DNA from: Hydrogenoanaerobacterium sp032017025
GTDB lineage: Bacteria; Bacillota; Clostridia; Oscillospirales; Ruminococcaceae
DNA: 64,000 nt
Direction: 5' to 3'
Assembly: GCF_032017025.1 (NCBI RefSeq)
Contig: NZ_DALZQO010000005.1
Location: 62,001-126,000, forward strand
The notes below the pieces were generated by a model. It was not told the origin of the DNA and did no database searches. It saw only the letters and a list, made by a program, of their open reading frames with translations. Every line of letters begins with the position of its first letter. The first letter of the stretch is position 1. Below are positions 42,801 through 51,678 of the stretch, in pieces. The translations under genes and the position numbers were made by a program.

Positions 42801-44159
42801 ATGCGAGTCATCGGAATTGATATTGGAACCACCACCGTTTGTGCGTCGGTGATCGATTCGGCGAGCGGGGAGGTGCTAACCTCCCGCACGCTCGAAAACG
42901 ATGCGTTCATTGCGGCTACAAAGGTATGGGAGAAGCTGCAAGACCCCGCAGTAATTTTGGCAAAGTGCGAGCAGCTCATCGGTGAGCTGGCAAAAGGCTT
43001 TGCACCCATCGGTGCTATCGGTGTAACAGGGCAGATGCATGGCATTTTGTATGTGGATGAAAAAGGCTGCGCGGTAAGCCCCCTGTACATCTGGCAGGAT
43101 GGCAGGGGAGACCGCGAATACCGCAGCGGCGAAAGCTATGCCGCGTACCTTTCGCGTAGCACAGGCTACAAGCTTGCCACCGGCTTTGGCTCGGTTACCC
43201 ATTTTTGCAATGTGCAGACGGGTGATGTACCGCAAGCCGCAAGGCGGTTCTGTACCATACCCGATTTTATTGCAATGCGCCTTTCGGGGCGCACCTTGCC
43301 GCTGGTACACACCACCAACGCCGCGAGCCTTGGGCTGTTCGATTTGGAGAATGCCTGCTTTGACCGTGCCGCCATTGAAAAAGAGGGAATGGATTTTTTG
43401 ATGTTCCCCAACGTTACCGACGGCTTCGACTTGATGGGCAGAACCACAGACGGAATTCCCGTAGCGGTATCCATCGGTGACAACCAAGCGAGCTTTATCG
43501 GTTCGGTGCGCGACATGCAGCAGAGCATTCTGGTAAATGTGGGCACCGGCAGCCAGATCTCTTATCTGGCCGGCAAGCTAGTAACCACCCCCTCTATGGA
43601 GACCCGCCCCTGCGGTACCGGCGAGTTTTTGCTGGTGGGTTCCTCGCTATGCGGCGGCAGAGCGTATGCAATTCTAAAAAACTTTTTTGCCGAGCTGATT
43701 CAACATGCAGGCTGTAAATGCGATGATCTGTATGCGGTGATGGGCAGGCTTGCCGAGGGATATCAAGACCTTGCAGGCAAGCTGGAGGTCTCTACCAAAT
43801 TCAGCGGAACACGCGATAACCCCGATGAACGCGGCAGTATTTCGAACATCGGCATCGATAACTTTACCCCGCAGCATATCACCGCAGGTGTTTTAGAGGG
43901 CATCGTAAATGAGCTTTACACCATGTATCGGGGTTCGGTGGGGCAAGAAGCGGAGAAATCAAATGTTTTGGTTGGCTCGGGCAATGGCATTCGTCAAAAC
44001 AAGGTGCTGCAGCAGATGTTTGCTGAACGCTTTGGCATGCCGGTGCAGATTCCCGTACACACCGAAGAGGCTGCGTACGGCGCAGCGCTGTTTGCAATGG
44101 TTGGTGTTGGATGTTACCCTGCACTCACCGATGCCCAGCAGATTATAAAATATCAATGA
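42801..44159 (+). CDS. FGGY family carbohydrate kinase, sedoheptulokinase-like
   Basis: 452 residues in two actin-like domains: IGIDIGTTTVCASVID at residues 4-19, TGQMHGILYVD, IWQDGRGDRE, TGFGSVTHF, SIGDNQASFIGSV and VNVGTGSQISY, and GSGNGIRQNKVLQQMF in the adenosine pocket. The WQDGRG and GDNQASF blocks resemble the sedoheptulokinase group of FGGY kinases as I recall it, rather than xylulokinase. It would phosphorylate a ketose or polyol at a terminal hydroxyl. It starts 13 bp after the glycyl radical enzyme gene, with AAGGAG upstream. Confidence 0.87.
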   Translation: MRVIGIDIGTTTVCASVIDSASGEVLTSRTLENDAFIAATKVWEKLQDPAVILAKCEQLIGELAKGFAPIGAIGVTGQMHGILYVDEKGCAVSPLYIWQDGRGDREYRSGESYAAYLSRSTGYKLATGFGSVTHFCNVQTGDVPQAARRFCTIPDFIAMRLSGRTLPLVHTTNAASLGLFDLENACFDRAAIEKEGMDFLMFPNVTDGFDLMGRTTDGIPVAVSIGDNQASFIGSVRDMQQSILVNVGTGSQISYLAGKLVTTPSMETRPCGTGEFLLVGSSLCGGRAYAILKNFFAELIQHAGCKCDDLYAVMGRLAEGYQDLAGKLEVSTKFSGTRDNPDERGSISNIGIDNFTPQHITAGVLEGIVNELYTMYRGSVGQEAEKSNVLVGSGNGIRQNKVLQQMFAERFGMPVQIPVHTEEAAYGAALFAMVGVGCYPALTDAQQIIKYQ

Positions 44160-44170
44160 GGTGAAACACT

Positions 44171-45244
44171 GTGAACCAGAATGATTATAAAAAGCTTGCG
44201 GAAAACCCCATCTTTTTTGAGCGCAATCGGGTGTTCCGCGTTTATCAAGGCGGTAAGCTGTTCCACGATTTTTTCGGGGACGAAGCTGTCGACGGCAACT
44301 ACCCCGAGGAATGGATTGCTTCTGACGTAAAGGCACTGAACCAGAACAGCAGTGACCCGCGTGAAGGCGTGAGCCGCATTCGGGGTACCGACGTATACTT
44401 CGATGATTTGATGAAGGCAGAGCGTGCCAGCTTGCTTGGCGACCGCGAGAGTTTTGGTATTCTTGTAAAGGCGTTGGACAGCGCAATTCGTCTGCCCATT
44501 CAGGCACACCCCGACAAGGCGTTCTCACAAAAACATTTTTCCTCCGATTACGGCAAGGCCGAATCATGGCTGATTCTCGCCACACGCGAAAACGCCAGAA
44601 TCTACTTCGGATACAAAAATGAAGTAACCGAAGAGGAGTTTCTGTCCGCAATTGAGCGCAGTGAAACCGACAAGGGCGCGATGGAAGAGCTGCTTAATGA
44701 AGTTCCCGTCCATAAGGGCGATGTGTTTTTTGTGCCTGCTAAAGTGGTACATGCCATTGGCTACGGCTGCCTGATCCTTGAGATTCAGGAGCCTACCGAT
44801 TTTACCGTTCAGCCTGAGGCATGGTGCGGAGATTACCACTTGAGCGACTACGAAAAATACCTTGGTCTTTCTCAAGAGACAGCACTCAAATGCTTTGACT
44901 ATACCATCTACGGTGACAAAGCAGAGCAGCTTGGCAGAAAAACACCCCGTATCTTGAGCCAGACCGATTCTGTCACCTCGGAGGCGCTCATCAGCACGGA
45001 GGACACCCCGTGCTTCTCGGTCAACCGCCACCGCGTTCAAAACGGGAGCCTATGCCTAAAGCAGGCACCCTCTGTTTACATTGTTACCGAGGGCGAAGGC
45101 TGCATTAAAAATGAAAACTACCGGCAGAATCTCAAAAAGGGCGATTACTTCTTCCTGCCGTATGCGGCAAAGGGCCTGTTTCGGATCGAAACAAGCGGAC
45201 AGCTTGAGCTGATAGAATGCCTGCCTCCCCAGAAAGAGGTGTAA
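44171..45244 (+). CDS. Class I mannose-6-phosphate isomerase-like protein
   Basis: 357 residues with the type I phosphomannose isomerase cupin pattern: LPIQAHPDKAFSQKHF (zinc ligands Gln and His), ILEIQEPTDFTVQPE, and the C-terminal cupin half (SVYIVTEGEGCI, LKKGDYFFLPY). These enzymes interconvert aldose and ketose 6-phosphates; divergence and context allow a different phosphosugar. GTG start at 44171, with a GAGGTG site that overlaps the previous stop codon, so translation is likely coupled to the FGGY kinase. The next gene begins 1 bp after its stop. Confidence 0.86.
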   Translation: MNQNDYKKLAENPIFFERNRVFRVYQGGKLFHDFFGDEAVDGNYPEEWIASDVKALNQNSSDPREGVSRIRGTDVYFDDLMKAERASLLGDRESFGILVKALDSAIRLPIQAHPDKAFSQKHFSSDYGKAESWLILATRENARIYFGYKNEVTEEEFLSAIERSETDKGAMEELLNEVPVHKGDVFFVPAKVVHAIGYGCLILEIQEPTDFTVQPEAWCGDYHLSDYEKYLGLSQETALKCFDYTIYGDKAEQLGRKTPRILSQTDSVTSEALISTEDTPCFSVNRHRVQNGSLCLKQAPSVYIVTEGEGCIKNENYRQNLKKGDYFFLPYAAKGLFRIETSGQLELIECLPPQKEV

Positions 45245-45245
45245 T

Positions 45246-46205
45246 ATGAACCCATACATCGGTCACGAAAGCCAGCTTTCAGGCTTTTATCGATTTACCT
45301 ACACCGAAGGAGCGTTAAGAGGGCTGGATGCGGTTGAGGTTTACAACGAAACCGGCCTCCGCTTTACCATTTTGCTCGGCAGGGGCATGGATATCGGCTA
45401 TGCCAGCTACAAGGGGCAGTCGCTGGCGCAGATCAGCAAATGCGGCTTCTCCTCTGCGGTGTACTTTCAAAACGGCGGCAAGGAGTGGCAGCACGCCTTC
45501 GGCGCAGGGCTGGTCACCACCTGCGGGCTGAGCAATGTAGGCCCCGGCAGCGAAGAAAACGGCGAAATCTATGGTACTCATGGGCGCTATTCCTCTTTGA
45601 GTGCAGAGCAGGTAAGCCTAAGCCGCTCTGCAGCAGAAGGGGATGAAGTGCTGGAGGTCAGCGGTGTCATTCGCCAAGCGGAAATATTTGGTGAGAACTT
45701 TGAAGTGTACAGAACCATTCGCACCTACAGCAGGCAAAACAAAATTGAGTTGACAGACACCATTATCAACCAAGCGTTTGAACCGATGCCCCTGATGCTG
45801 ATGTACCACTGCAACTTTGGCTACCCCTTGCTCAACGAAAACGCGGTGCTAAAGTTCGATGCGCAGGTGAGCACCCCGCGGGATGCCGCAGCGCAGGCGG
45901 GATTTGCTGAGATGAAGACCATTCAGCCGCCCCGGTCGGGCTTTGCTGAACAGGTTTATTTTCACAGCGGTGTGCAGAGTGCAGAGCTTTGCTCCCACGA
46001 CTTTGGCGTGCGGCTCAGCTGGAGCCAAGAAGCACTGCCCTGCATGACGCAGTGGAGTATGTTCGGCTGCGGAGACTATGTGCTCGGGCTGGAGCCCGGC
46101 AACTGCTTCCCTGTAGGGCGCAGCGAATTTCTGCAGTCCGACAGTGCCGAATATCTGGCTGCGGGTGAATCCAAAACAACTGCGTTGCTGTTCGAGATCA
46201 TATAA
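45246..46205 (+). CDS. Aldose 1-epimerase-like protein, DUF4432 family
   Basis: 319 residues with the DUF4432 beta-sandwich: FTILLGRGMDIGYASYKGQSLAQI at residues 35-58, TTCGLSNVGPG, EIYGTHGRYSSL, and a late LGLEPGNCFPVGR. Members are placed among mutarotase-like sugar-binding enzymes, and often occur in operons for unusual sugars, where they are thought to speed anomer or epimer change. The start is 1 bp behind the isomerase stop (GAGGTG upstream). It ends the catabolic operon; a terminator follows. Confidence 0.87.
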   Translation: MNPYIGHESQLSGFYRFTYTEGALRGLDAVEVYNETGLRFTILLGRGMDIGYASYKGQSLAQISKCGFSSAVYFQNGGKEWQHAFGAGLVTTCGLSNVGPGSEENGEIYGTHGRYSSLSAEQVSLSRSAAEGDEVLEVSGVIRQAEIFGENFEVYRTIRTYSRQNKIELTDTIINQAFEPMPLMLMYHCNFGYPLLNENAVLKFDAQVSTPRDAAAQAGFAEMKTIQPPRSGFAEQVYFHSGVQSAELCSHDFGVRLSWSQEALPCMTQWSMFGCGDYVLGLEPGNCFPVGRSEFLQSDSAEYLAAGESKTTALLFEII

Positions 46206-46210
46206 AAAGA

Positions 46211-46252
46211 AAAAATCTGCTGCGGTCTACAATTATTGCAGCAGTTTTTTTG
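46211..46252 (+). terminator. Terminator between catabolic operon and transporter operon
   Basis: CTGCTGC/GCAGCAG stem with a 14-base loop and seven T, preceded by an A-run. Confidence 0.75.
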
Positions 46253-46295
46253 TCTTCTTTTTATATTTTTGTATTTTTGTCAAAAATTTACTTAG

Positions 46296-46328
46296 AATAA
46301 AATTACGGCGAATCAAATAAAATTACGG
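46296..46328 (+). repeat. Two perfect 13-bp direct repeats, candidate AraC-type activator site
   Basis: AATAAAATTACGG occurs at 46296-46308 and again at 46316-46328, 20 bp apart start to start. The second copy abuts the -35 region of the transporter promoter. Two direct half-sites about two helical turns apart, next to the -35, are the typical layout of AraC-family activators; the YesN regulator encoded at 51679 is the likely ligand. Confidence 0.65.
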
Positions 46329-46357
46329 TTACTTGGGTCTACCTTCAATGGTATGAT
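46329..46357 (+). promoter_or_regulatory. Predicted activator-dependent promoter of the RbsABC-type operon
   Basis: Weak -35 TTACTT at 46329-46334, 17-bp spacer, TATGAT at 46352-46357. Confidence 0.55.
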
Positions 46358-46412
46358 AATGACACAACAGAGAACAGCCGTCATATGCGAGGTCTGTGGA
46401 ATGGAGGCAGAA

Positions 46413-47918
46413 ATGGAACAATATCTGGTTGAATTAAGCGGCATTACAAAAAGCTTCCCGGGTGTTAAGGCGCTCAAAGGCGTTAGCCTAACACTCAAAC
46501 CCGGAGAGGTTGTCGCATTGCTCGGCGAAAACGGCGCGGGCAAATCCACCCTGATGAAGATCCTTTCCGGCGTATATACAAAGGATGAGGGAACCATTAA
46601 GGTGAAGGGACAGGAGGTTACAATTTCAGGTCCGAAGGAAGCAGAGCGTCTTGGCATTGCAATTATCCATCAGGAGCTGAACCTTTGTAAGCACCTTACT
46701 GTTGCCGAAAACATTTTCCTCACACGTGAGGAGACAAAAATGGGTATACTCAACGACAGAGTGATTAATAAAAAAGCAAAAGAGCTTTTGGATTCTTTGA
46801 ATCTGGATTTGAAACCGACAACAAAGGTCGGTACGCTGCCGGTATCTAAGCAGCAGATGGTTGAAATTTGTAAGGCACTGTCGGTAAATGCGGACATCAT
46901 CATCATGGACGAGCCAACTTCAGCGCTGACGGAAAAAGAAATTGAAGATCTGTTTGTCATTATCCGCAAACTTAAAGAGCAGGGTAAGGGCATCGTCTAC
47001 ATTTCACACCGTTTGGAAGAGCTGAAGCACATTGTCGACCGTGTTACCATTATGCGAGACGGCGATTACATTACCACATTGAATTTTGCAGATACAAACC
47101 TTGAGCAAATTATTGGATATATGGTAGGCCGAGAGATTAAAGATAAATTCCCCAGAGTGGAATGCCCTGTAGGGGATGTGGTGTTCGAAGTGAAAAACCT
47201 GAGTGCGCCAAGCGGCGTAAAGGATGTTAGCTTTGAGGCACGAAAGGGTGAGATCATTGCTTTCGCAGGTTTGATGGGTGCCGGACGTACTGAGCTTGCA
47301 AGAGTGCTGTTTGGAGCCGACAAAAAGACCAGCGGGCAGGTTTTCATCAATGGCAAGGAAGTACAGATTAAATCTCCGCGCGACGCAATTGCGGCCGGGC
47401 TGTATTTGGCACCGGAGGACCGTAAGAAAGACGGCTTGTGCATTAAAATGACCGTCGCTGAAAACATTTCTTTGCCCAATATGGACAAGGTTACGAAAAA
47501 CGGTATTACCAGAATTGGTGAAGAAAAAGCGCTTGCAGAGCGCATTCGCGAAAGCCTTAAAATTAAAACACCGTCCATTCATCAGCAGGTGAAAAACCTC
47601 TCGGGCGGCAACCAGCAAAAAATTGTTGTGGGCAAATGGCTTGTGAAAGACGCAAATGTTATTATTTTTGACGAACCCACAAGGGGTATTGACGTTGCAG
47701 CTAAGGTTGAGATTTACAACATTATGAACGAACTCAAACAAGCGGGTGTCTGTGTAATTTATGTCTCTTCTGAGCTCCCCGAGGTGCTGGGCTTGTCCGA
47801 CAGAGTGCTGGTTATGTGTAACGGCAGGCTGAAAGCAAACCTAGAAACCAAAAAGACCAATCAAGAAGAGATTTTGCACTATGCAACACAGTATGATGTA
47901 ATGGAGGATGTCAAATAA
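46413..47918 (+). CDS. Ribose-type sugar ABC transporter ATP-binding protein (RbsA/MglA family)
   Basis: 501 residues, two fused ABC domains. The first has Walker A GENGAGKSTLMKIL, signature-region and Walker B IIIMDEPTSALT; the second has the degenerate Walker A GLMGAGRTELA, signature LSGGNQQKIVVGKW and DEPTRGIDV. This is the cytoplasmic motor of a CUT2 sugar importer. I place the start at ATG 46413 behind GGAGG (5 bp); upstream in-frame ATGs lie over the promoter. The permease start overlaps its stop by one base. Sugar identity is unknown, but it belongs with the catabolic operon upstream. Confidence 0.93.
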   Translation: MEQYLVELSGITKSFPGVKALKGVSLTLKPGEVVALLGENGAGKSTLMKILSGVYTKDEGTIKVKGQEVTISGPKEAERLGIAIIHQELNLCKHLTVAENIFLTREETKMGILNDRVINKKAKELLDSLNLDLKPTTKVGTLPVSKQQMVEICKALSVNADIIIMDEPTSALTEKEIEDLFVIIRKLKEQGKGIVYISHRLEELKHIVDRVTIMRDGDYITTLNFADTNLEQIIGYMVGREIKDKFPRVECPVGDVVFEVKNLSAPSGVKDVSFEARKGEIIAFAGLMGAGRTELARVLFGADKKTSGQVFINGKEVQIKSPRDAIAAGLYLAPEDRKKDGLCIKMTVAENISLPNMDKVTKNGITRIGEEKALAERIRESLKIKTPSIHQQVKNLSGGNQQKIVVGKWLVKDANVIIFDEPTRGIDVAAKVEIYNIMNELKQAGVCVIYVSSELPEVLGLSDRVLVMCNGRLKANLETKKTNQEEILHYATQYDVMEDVK

Positions 47919-48880
47919 TGGATAATGCTACAGCACAAAAGGGAAGAATTTCTCTTTCAAGAAATACCAAGCAGCTCCTGTCCACTTTAAGCGGACTGGT
48001 GATTCTGATTGTTGTGTTTGGTATCTTTAACCCGAACTTCGTAACCTTTAACAACCTGTTAAACGTATTGGTTCAGGCTGCTCCAATTGTGCTCATCGCT
48101 ATTGGACAAACCTTTATCCTCATCACAGGCGGTATCGATCTTTCCATCGGTTCTAACATCGCACTTTCGGGTGTTATTTGCGCTATGATGATGAAATCGG
48201 GTGTTCCCGTATGGTTGGCAATTGCCGCAGGTATTTTAAGCGGTGCAGTGGTCGGTATTCTCAATGGTTCGCTGATCACCTATGCAAAGCTACCGCCCTT
48301 TATTGTAACCCTTAGCACCATGACCGCTGTTCGCGGTGTTGCGCTTACCATAACTGAGGGTATTCCCATCAGTAACCTTCCCGATGCGTTTAACCAGATC
48401 GGTGTAGGCAAAACGCTTGGTATTCCGAACCCCATTTTTATTATGACTTTCTTTGCTCTTGTATTTGGCTTTATTCTTGCCAAAACTAAAACAGGACGCT
48501 ACACTTATGCATTGGGCAGCAACTTTGACGCAGCACGGCTTTCGGGTATTAACGCAAACCGTGCGCTGGTTAAAGTTTATATGTTCAGCGGTATACTGGC
48601 AGCAGTTGCAGGTCTTATCATGGCTGCACGTATCATTTCTGCCCCCCCGTCTGCCGGTGAAGGCTACGAGCAGGATGCGGTTGCCTCCTCTGTTATCGGC
48701 GGTGCATCCACAATGGGCGGCGAAGGTAACATTATGGGTACAGTCATTGGCGCATTTATCATTTGCGTACTGAGAAACGGTCTAAACCTTGTAGGTGTAT
48801 CTCCGTTTATCCAGAAAATTGTTATCGGTATTGTAATCATCGGCGCTGTATTCTTTGATAAAATCAAAAGAAAAGACTAA
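47918..48880 (+). CDS. Ribose-type sugar ABC transporter permease (RbsC family)
   Basis: 320 residues with about eight to ten membrane segments. The conserved TFILITGGIDLSIGSNIALSG and GGASTMGGEGNIMGTVIGA blocks identify the CUT2 permease family. It forms a homodimer pore. Its ATG overlaps the TAA of the ATPase gene. A 97-bp spacer with an imperfect hairpin separates it from the binding-protein gene. Confidence 0.94.
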   Translation: MDNATAQKGRISLSRNTKQLLSTLSGLVILIVVFGIFNPNFVTFNNLLNVLVQAAPIVLIAIGQTFILITGGIDLSIGSNIALSGVICAMMMKSGVPVWLAIAAGILSGAVVGILNGSLITYAKLPPFIVTLSTMTAVRGVALTITEGIPISNLPDAFNQIGVGKTLGIPNPIFIMTFFALVFGFILAKTKTGRYTYALGSNFDAARLSGINANRALVKVYMFSGILAAVAGLIMAARIISAPPSAGEGYEQDAVASSVIGGASTMGGEGNIMGTVIGAFIICVLRNGLNLVGVSPFIQKIVIGIVIIGAVFFDKIKRKD

Positions 48881-48977
48881 ACTATAATAGTAGAAACAGT
48901 ATCTTTTCAAAAAAGTATTTGGCAGGTTTACCCCTGTTAAAATAAAAAAGACAGAGAACAATTATGGAGGAAAGAAA

Positions 48978-49964
48978 ATGAAAAAATCAGTAAGAATATT
49001 GGCACTCACACTTGCCCTGCTGCTGACATTTACAATGGCTGCTTGCGGCAAAGCTCCGGCATCTTCCAGTTCTTCCGCAGCTACATCCGGTACCGGTGAA
49101 GCAACAAAAGAATTGACCATTACTCTGATCACCATGGACTCTATGGACGAACACTGGCTGAAGGTTAAAAAAGGTGCAGAAGATGCTGCTGCTGAACTTG
49201 GCAACATCAAACTGAACTTTGACGCTCCTCAGACCAAGGTTGACGCAACTGTACAGGCTCAGCTGGTTGAGAATGCAATTACCAATAAATCCGATGCTAT
49301 TATGCTTGCTCCCCTCGACAAAGAGGCTCTGAAGCCCGCTGTTGAGAAAGCAAAAGAGGCAGGCATTCCTGTTATCCTCATCGACTCTGCTGTAAACACA
49401 GAGAGCTATGATGCATTCTTCTCTACAAACAACGCTGCTGCTGCTGAGCTTGCTGCTGATAAGCTCGCTGAGCTGGTTGGCAAAAAAGGCCAGATCGCAA
49501 TCATCAACGCACAGGCTGGCTCTGCTACAACCATGACCCGTGAGAAAGCATTTACAGACAAAATTGCAAAAGATTACCCCGATATGCAGGTTGTCGGCAT
49601 TCAGTACTCGGATGGTGACAAACAGAAAGCTCTGAACTACACCACCGACTTTATGACCAAATTCCCTGACATTGTCGGCTTCTATGCTACCAATGAGGGC
49701 GCTACTGTTGGTTGTGCAAACGCAGTCGATCAGGCTGGCAAATCCGACAGCATCCAGATTGTTGGCTTCGACTTCTCTGACGATACAAAAGCACTCATCG
49801 AAAAAGGCGCAGTAAAAGCTTCTATGGTTCAGAACCCGTACGTTATGGGTAACGAAGGCCTGAAAGCAGCTGCTAAGCTTGCAAAAGGCGAGACCATTGA
49901 GCCGAAAGACGTTGACACAGGCGTAACTGTTGCTACCAAAGAGAACCTCGCTGAAATCAAATAA
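48978..49964 (+). CDS. Ribose-type sugar-binding lipoprotein (RbsB family)
   Basis: 328 residues. Signal peptide and lipobox MAACG (lipid Cys at about residue 23), a Ser/Thr-rich linker, then a type I periplasmic-binding fold: ITLITMDSMDEHWLKVKKGAE, AIMLAPLDKEALKPAVEKAK, IDSAVNTESYDAFFSTNN and GFYATNEGATVGCANAVD. It captures the sugar outside the cell for the permease. Codon use differs from neighbours (many GCT, CTC and GAG codons), the pattern of a highly expressed gene. GGAGG precedes the ATG. The strong hairpin at 50023-50063 follows. Confidence 0.93.
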   Translation: MKKSVRILALTLALLLTFTMAACGKAPASSSSSAATSGTGEATKELTITLITMDSMDEHWLKVKKGAEDAAAELGNIKLNFDAPQTKVDATVQAQLVENAITNKSDAIMLAPLDKEALKPAVEKAKEAGIPVILIDSAVNTESYDAFFSTNNAAAAELAADKLAELVGKKGQIAIINAQAGSATTMTREKAFTDKIAKDYPDMQVVGIQYSDGDKQKALNYTTDFMTKFPDIVGFYATNEGATVGCANAVDQAGKSDSIQIVGFDFSDDTKALIEKGAVKASMVQNPYVMGNEGLKAAAKLAKGETIEPKDVDTGVTVATKENLAEIK

Positions 49965-50022
49965 GTAGCAGCAATTAAGTGAAAAACACCTTTTAAAATC
50001 CTTTTGAAAGATTCATTCTAAA

Positions 50023-50063
50023 GCGCAAAATCCCCCTCTGCACAGCAGGGAGGGATTTTGTGC
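50023..50063 (+). terminator. Strong hairpin after the binding-protein gene
   Basis: A stem of about 18 bp (GCGCAAAATCCC with GATTTTGTGC, one internal mismatch) with a short loop. There is no real T-run after it, so it may act as an mRNA 3'-end stabiliser as much as a terminator. Confidence 0.5.
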
Positions 50064-50134
50064 ATGTAGTATTTGCCCCCCCTTTATGGTAAAATAAAGC
50101 TAGAAATGTGATGGCTTTTGCCGCGGAGGAACCT

Positions 50135-51676
50135 ATGAAAAAGATGAAACTGATAAAAAGACTGTTGCTGCTTTTAACAGTGGCTTTTTTAGTGGTGTTC
50201 TTTTTTTCTGCCATGTACAAGGACGAGCAGAGCATCATCAGCACCATTCCCGAGCCAAATCCATCCGTAAGCCCCAAGGATGTGGTACAGCTTAAAATTT
50301 GTGTGGTGGGTAAAAAATATCCGGATTTTGATGCGGTGCAAGAGCAGGTTAATGTGATTTTGCGCAAAGAGATCGGGGCAGAGATTAAGGTGGATTTTAT
50401 TGAAAAGTCGACTGCGACAGAAAGCTATACCGCCATTTTTGCAGGGGAGCACAATGTCAATTTGATTGACGCCAATGTTTTTTACGACTATAAAATTTGG
50501 GCGTCACGTCAGGCATATATGCCTATAACCGAAAACATGATGAAGCTTTGCGCACCCAAAACCTATGAAAAGCTAAGCCCCCGGCTGCTGGAGCAATTGA
50601 AATACCATTCACGCCTGTATATGGTACCCTCCACGGTGGAAAGAAGCGGAGAATACGTTGTGCTTGCGCGCGGCGATTTGATGGAAAGATACGGTGTTGA
50701 GTCGCTTACCGATGTTGATGAGCTGGAGCACTTTTTGCGTCAGATACGGGATAACGAGGACATAATGCCCTATGATGTGGGCAGTGTGGGGCATGAGCTG
50801 CTGCAGGCGGTATATTTGCAGCCACGTTCCCTGCAGATGATTGACTCCTCGCTGCTGGCGCTTGACTTCAGCGGCAAAAAGCCAGAGATTGTGTGGCTGC
50901 CCGAATACGAGGGCTTTGCGCAGTATCTGCGGATGGTACAGCGCTGGCGGGGTGATGATCTTATACCCGAAAACGCGGCCGCTCGCAAGCCTGTTGCCGA
51001 AGACAGCTTTATACAGGGGCGCTCTGCTATCTACATCTGCCGTATTGAAGAGGCAATGCAGCTGCAAAGTTACATTGACAATTCCTTGCCGCGATACAAT
51101 CCCCGCATCTTTGATATTTCGGGGGAGCGCGCAGCATGGTGCGATTACGAGCCCTTAAGCGGATTTGCGGTTGTGGGCGGTTCGCACAATGCTGCAAAAA
51201 GCCTTGCGTTTATAGAGCAGCTTTCTACCAACGAAAAGGTGTACCGTCTGCTGAACTACGGCGTGGAGGGCTACCATTATCAGCTGGAGGACGGAAAATA
51301 TATTCCAACCGAGCATGCCGGCCGTTACCCCGCCGGGAACAACCGGTTGTGGCAGTTTACCGAAGAGTTTGCATTGGAAAACCGTCTGCAGCGGGCAGAC
51401 GGGCTTGAGCTTCTGAAGCGCTATCAAAGCAGCGAAAGCAAGCTGCGCGGCTTTGGCAGCTTTTCCATCGACCCCGATGCGAATACCATCGGGCTGATAG
51501 ATAAGGAGCGTGTCAACATACGTTATATTTATCCGCTGACACTGGGCGCATTTGACGACATTGTACTTACAATAGAAAAAAGCAAAAACGAGCTAAGCTC
51601 GGCAGGCTTTTTCGAATATATGAAAAACGGGCGGAGTCAGCTTGCCAAATATCTGCAGGAAAATGGAGGGGAATGA
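50135..51676 (+). CDS. Membrane-anchored extracellular solute-binding protein (family 1, LplA/YesO-like)
   Basis: 513 residues. One N-terminal hydrophobic segment (about 10-27, LLLLLTVAFLVVFFFSA) without a lipobox Cys, so an uncleaved anchor or atypical signal. The rest looks like an extracellular binding protein (GDLMERYGVESLTDVDELEHFL, FIQGRSAIYICRIEE), with a C-terminal part like the DUF3502 region of LplA-type proteins. GGAGGA lies 4 bp before ATG 50135. Its stop overlaps the first ATG of the YesN gene. I infer that it presents a ligand to the YesM kinase, or feeds a CUT1 transporter encoded elsewhere. Confidence 0.78.
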   Translation: MKKMKLIKRLLLLLTVAFLVVFFFSAMYKDEQSIISTIPEPNPSVSPKDVVQLKICVVGKKYPDFDAVQEQVNVILRKEIGAEIKVDFIEKSTATESYTAIFAGEHNVNLIDANVFYDYKIWASRQAYMPITENMMKLCAPKTYEKLSPRLLEQLKYHSRLYMVPSTVERSGEYVVLARGDLMERYGVESLTDVDELEHFLRQIRDNEDIMPYDVGSVGHELLQAVYLQPRSLQMIDSSLLALDFSGKKPEIVWLPEYEGFAQYLRMVQRWRGDDLIPENAAARKPVAEDSFIQGRSAIYICRIEEAMQLQSYIDNSLPRYNPRIFDISGERAAWCDYEPLSGFAVVGGSHNAAKSLAFIEQLSTNEKVYRLLNYGVEGYHYQLEDGKYIPTEHAGRYPAGNNRLWQFTEEFALENRLQRADGLELLKRYQSSESKLRGFGSFSIDPDANTIGLIDKERVNIRYIYPLTLGAFDDIVLTIEKSKNELSSAGFFEYMKNGRSQLAKYLQENGGE

Positions 51677-51678
51677 GG

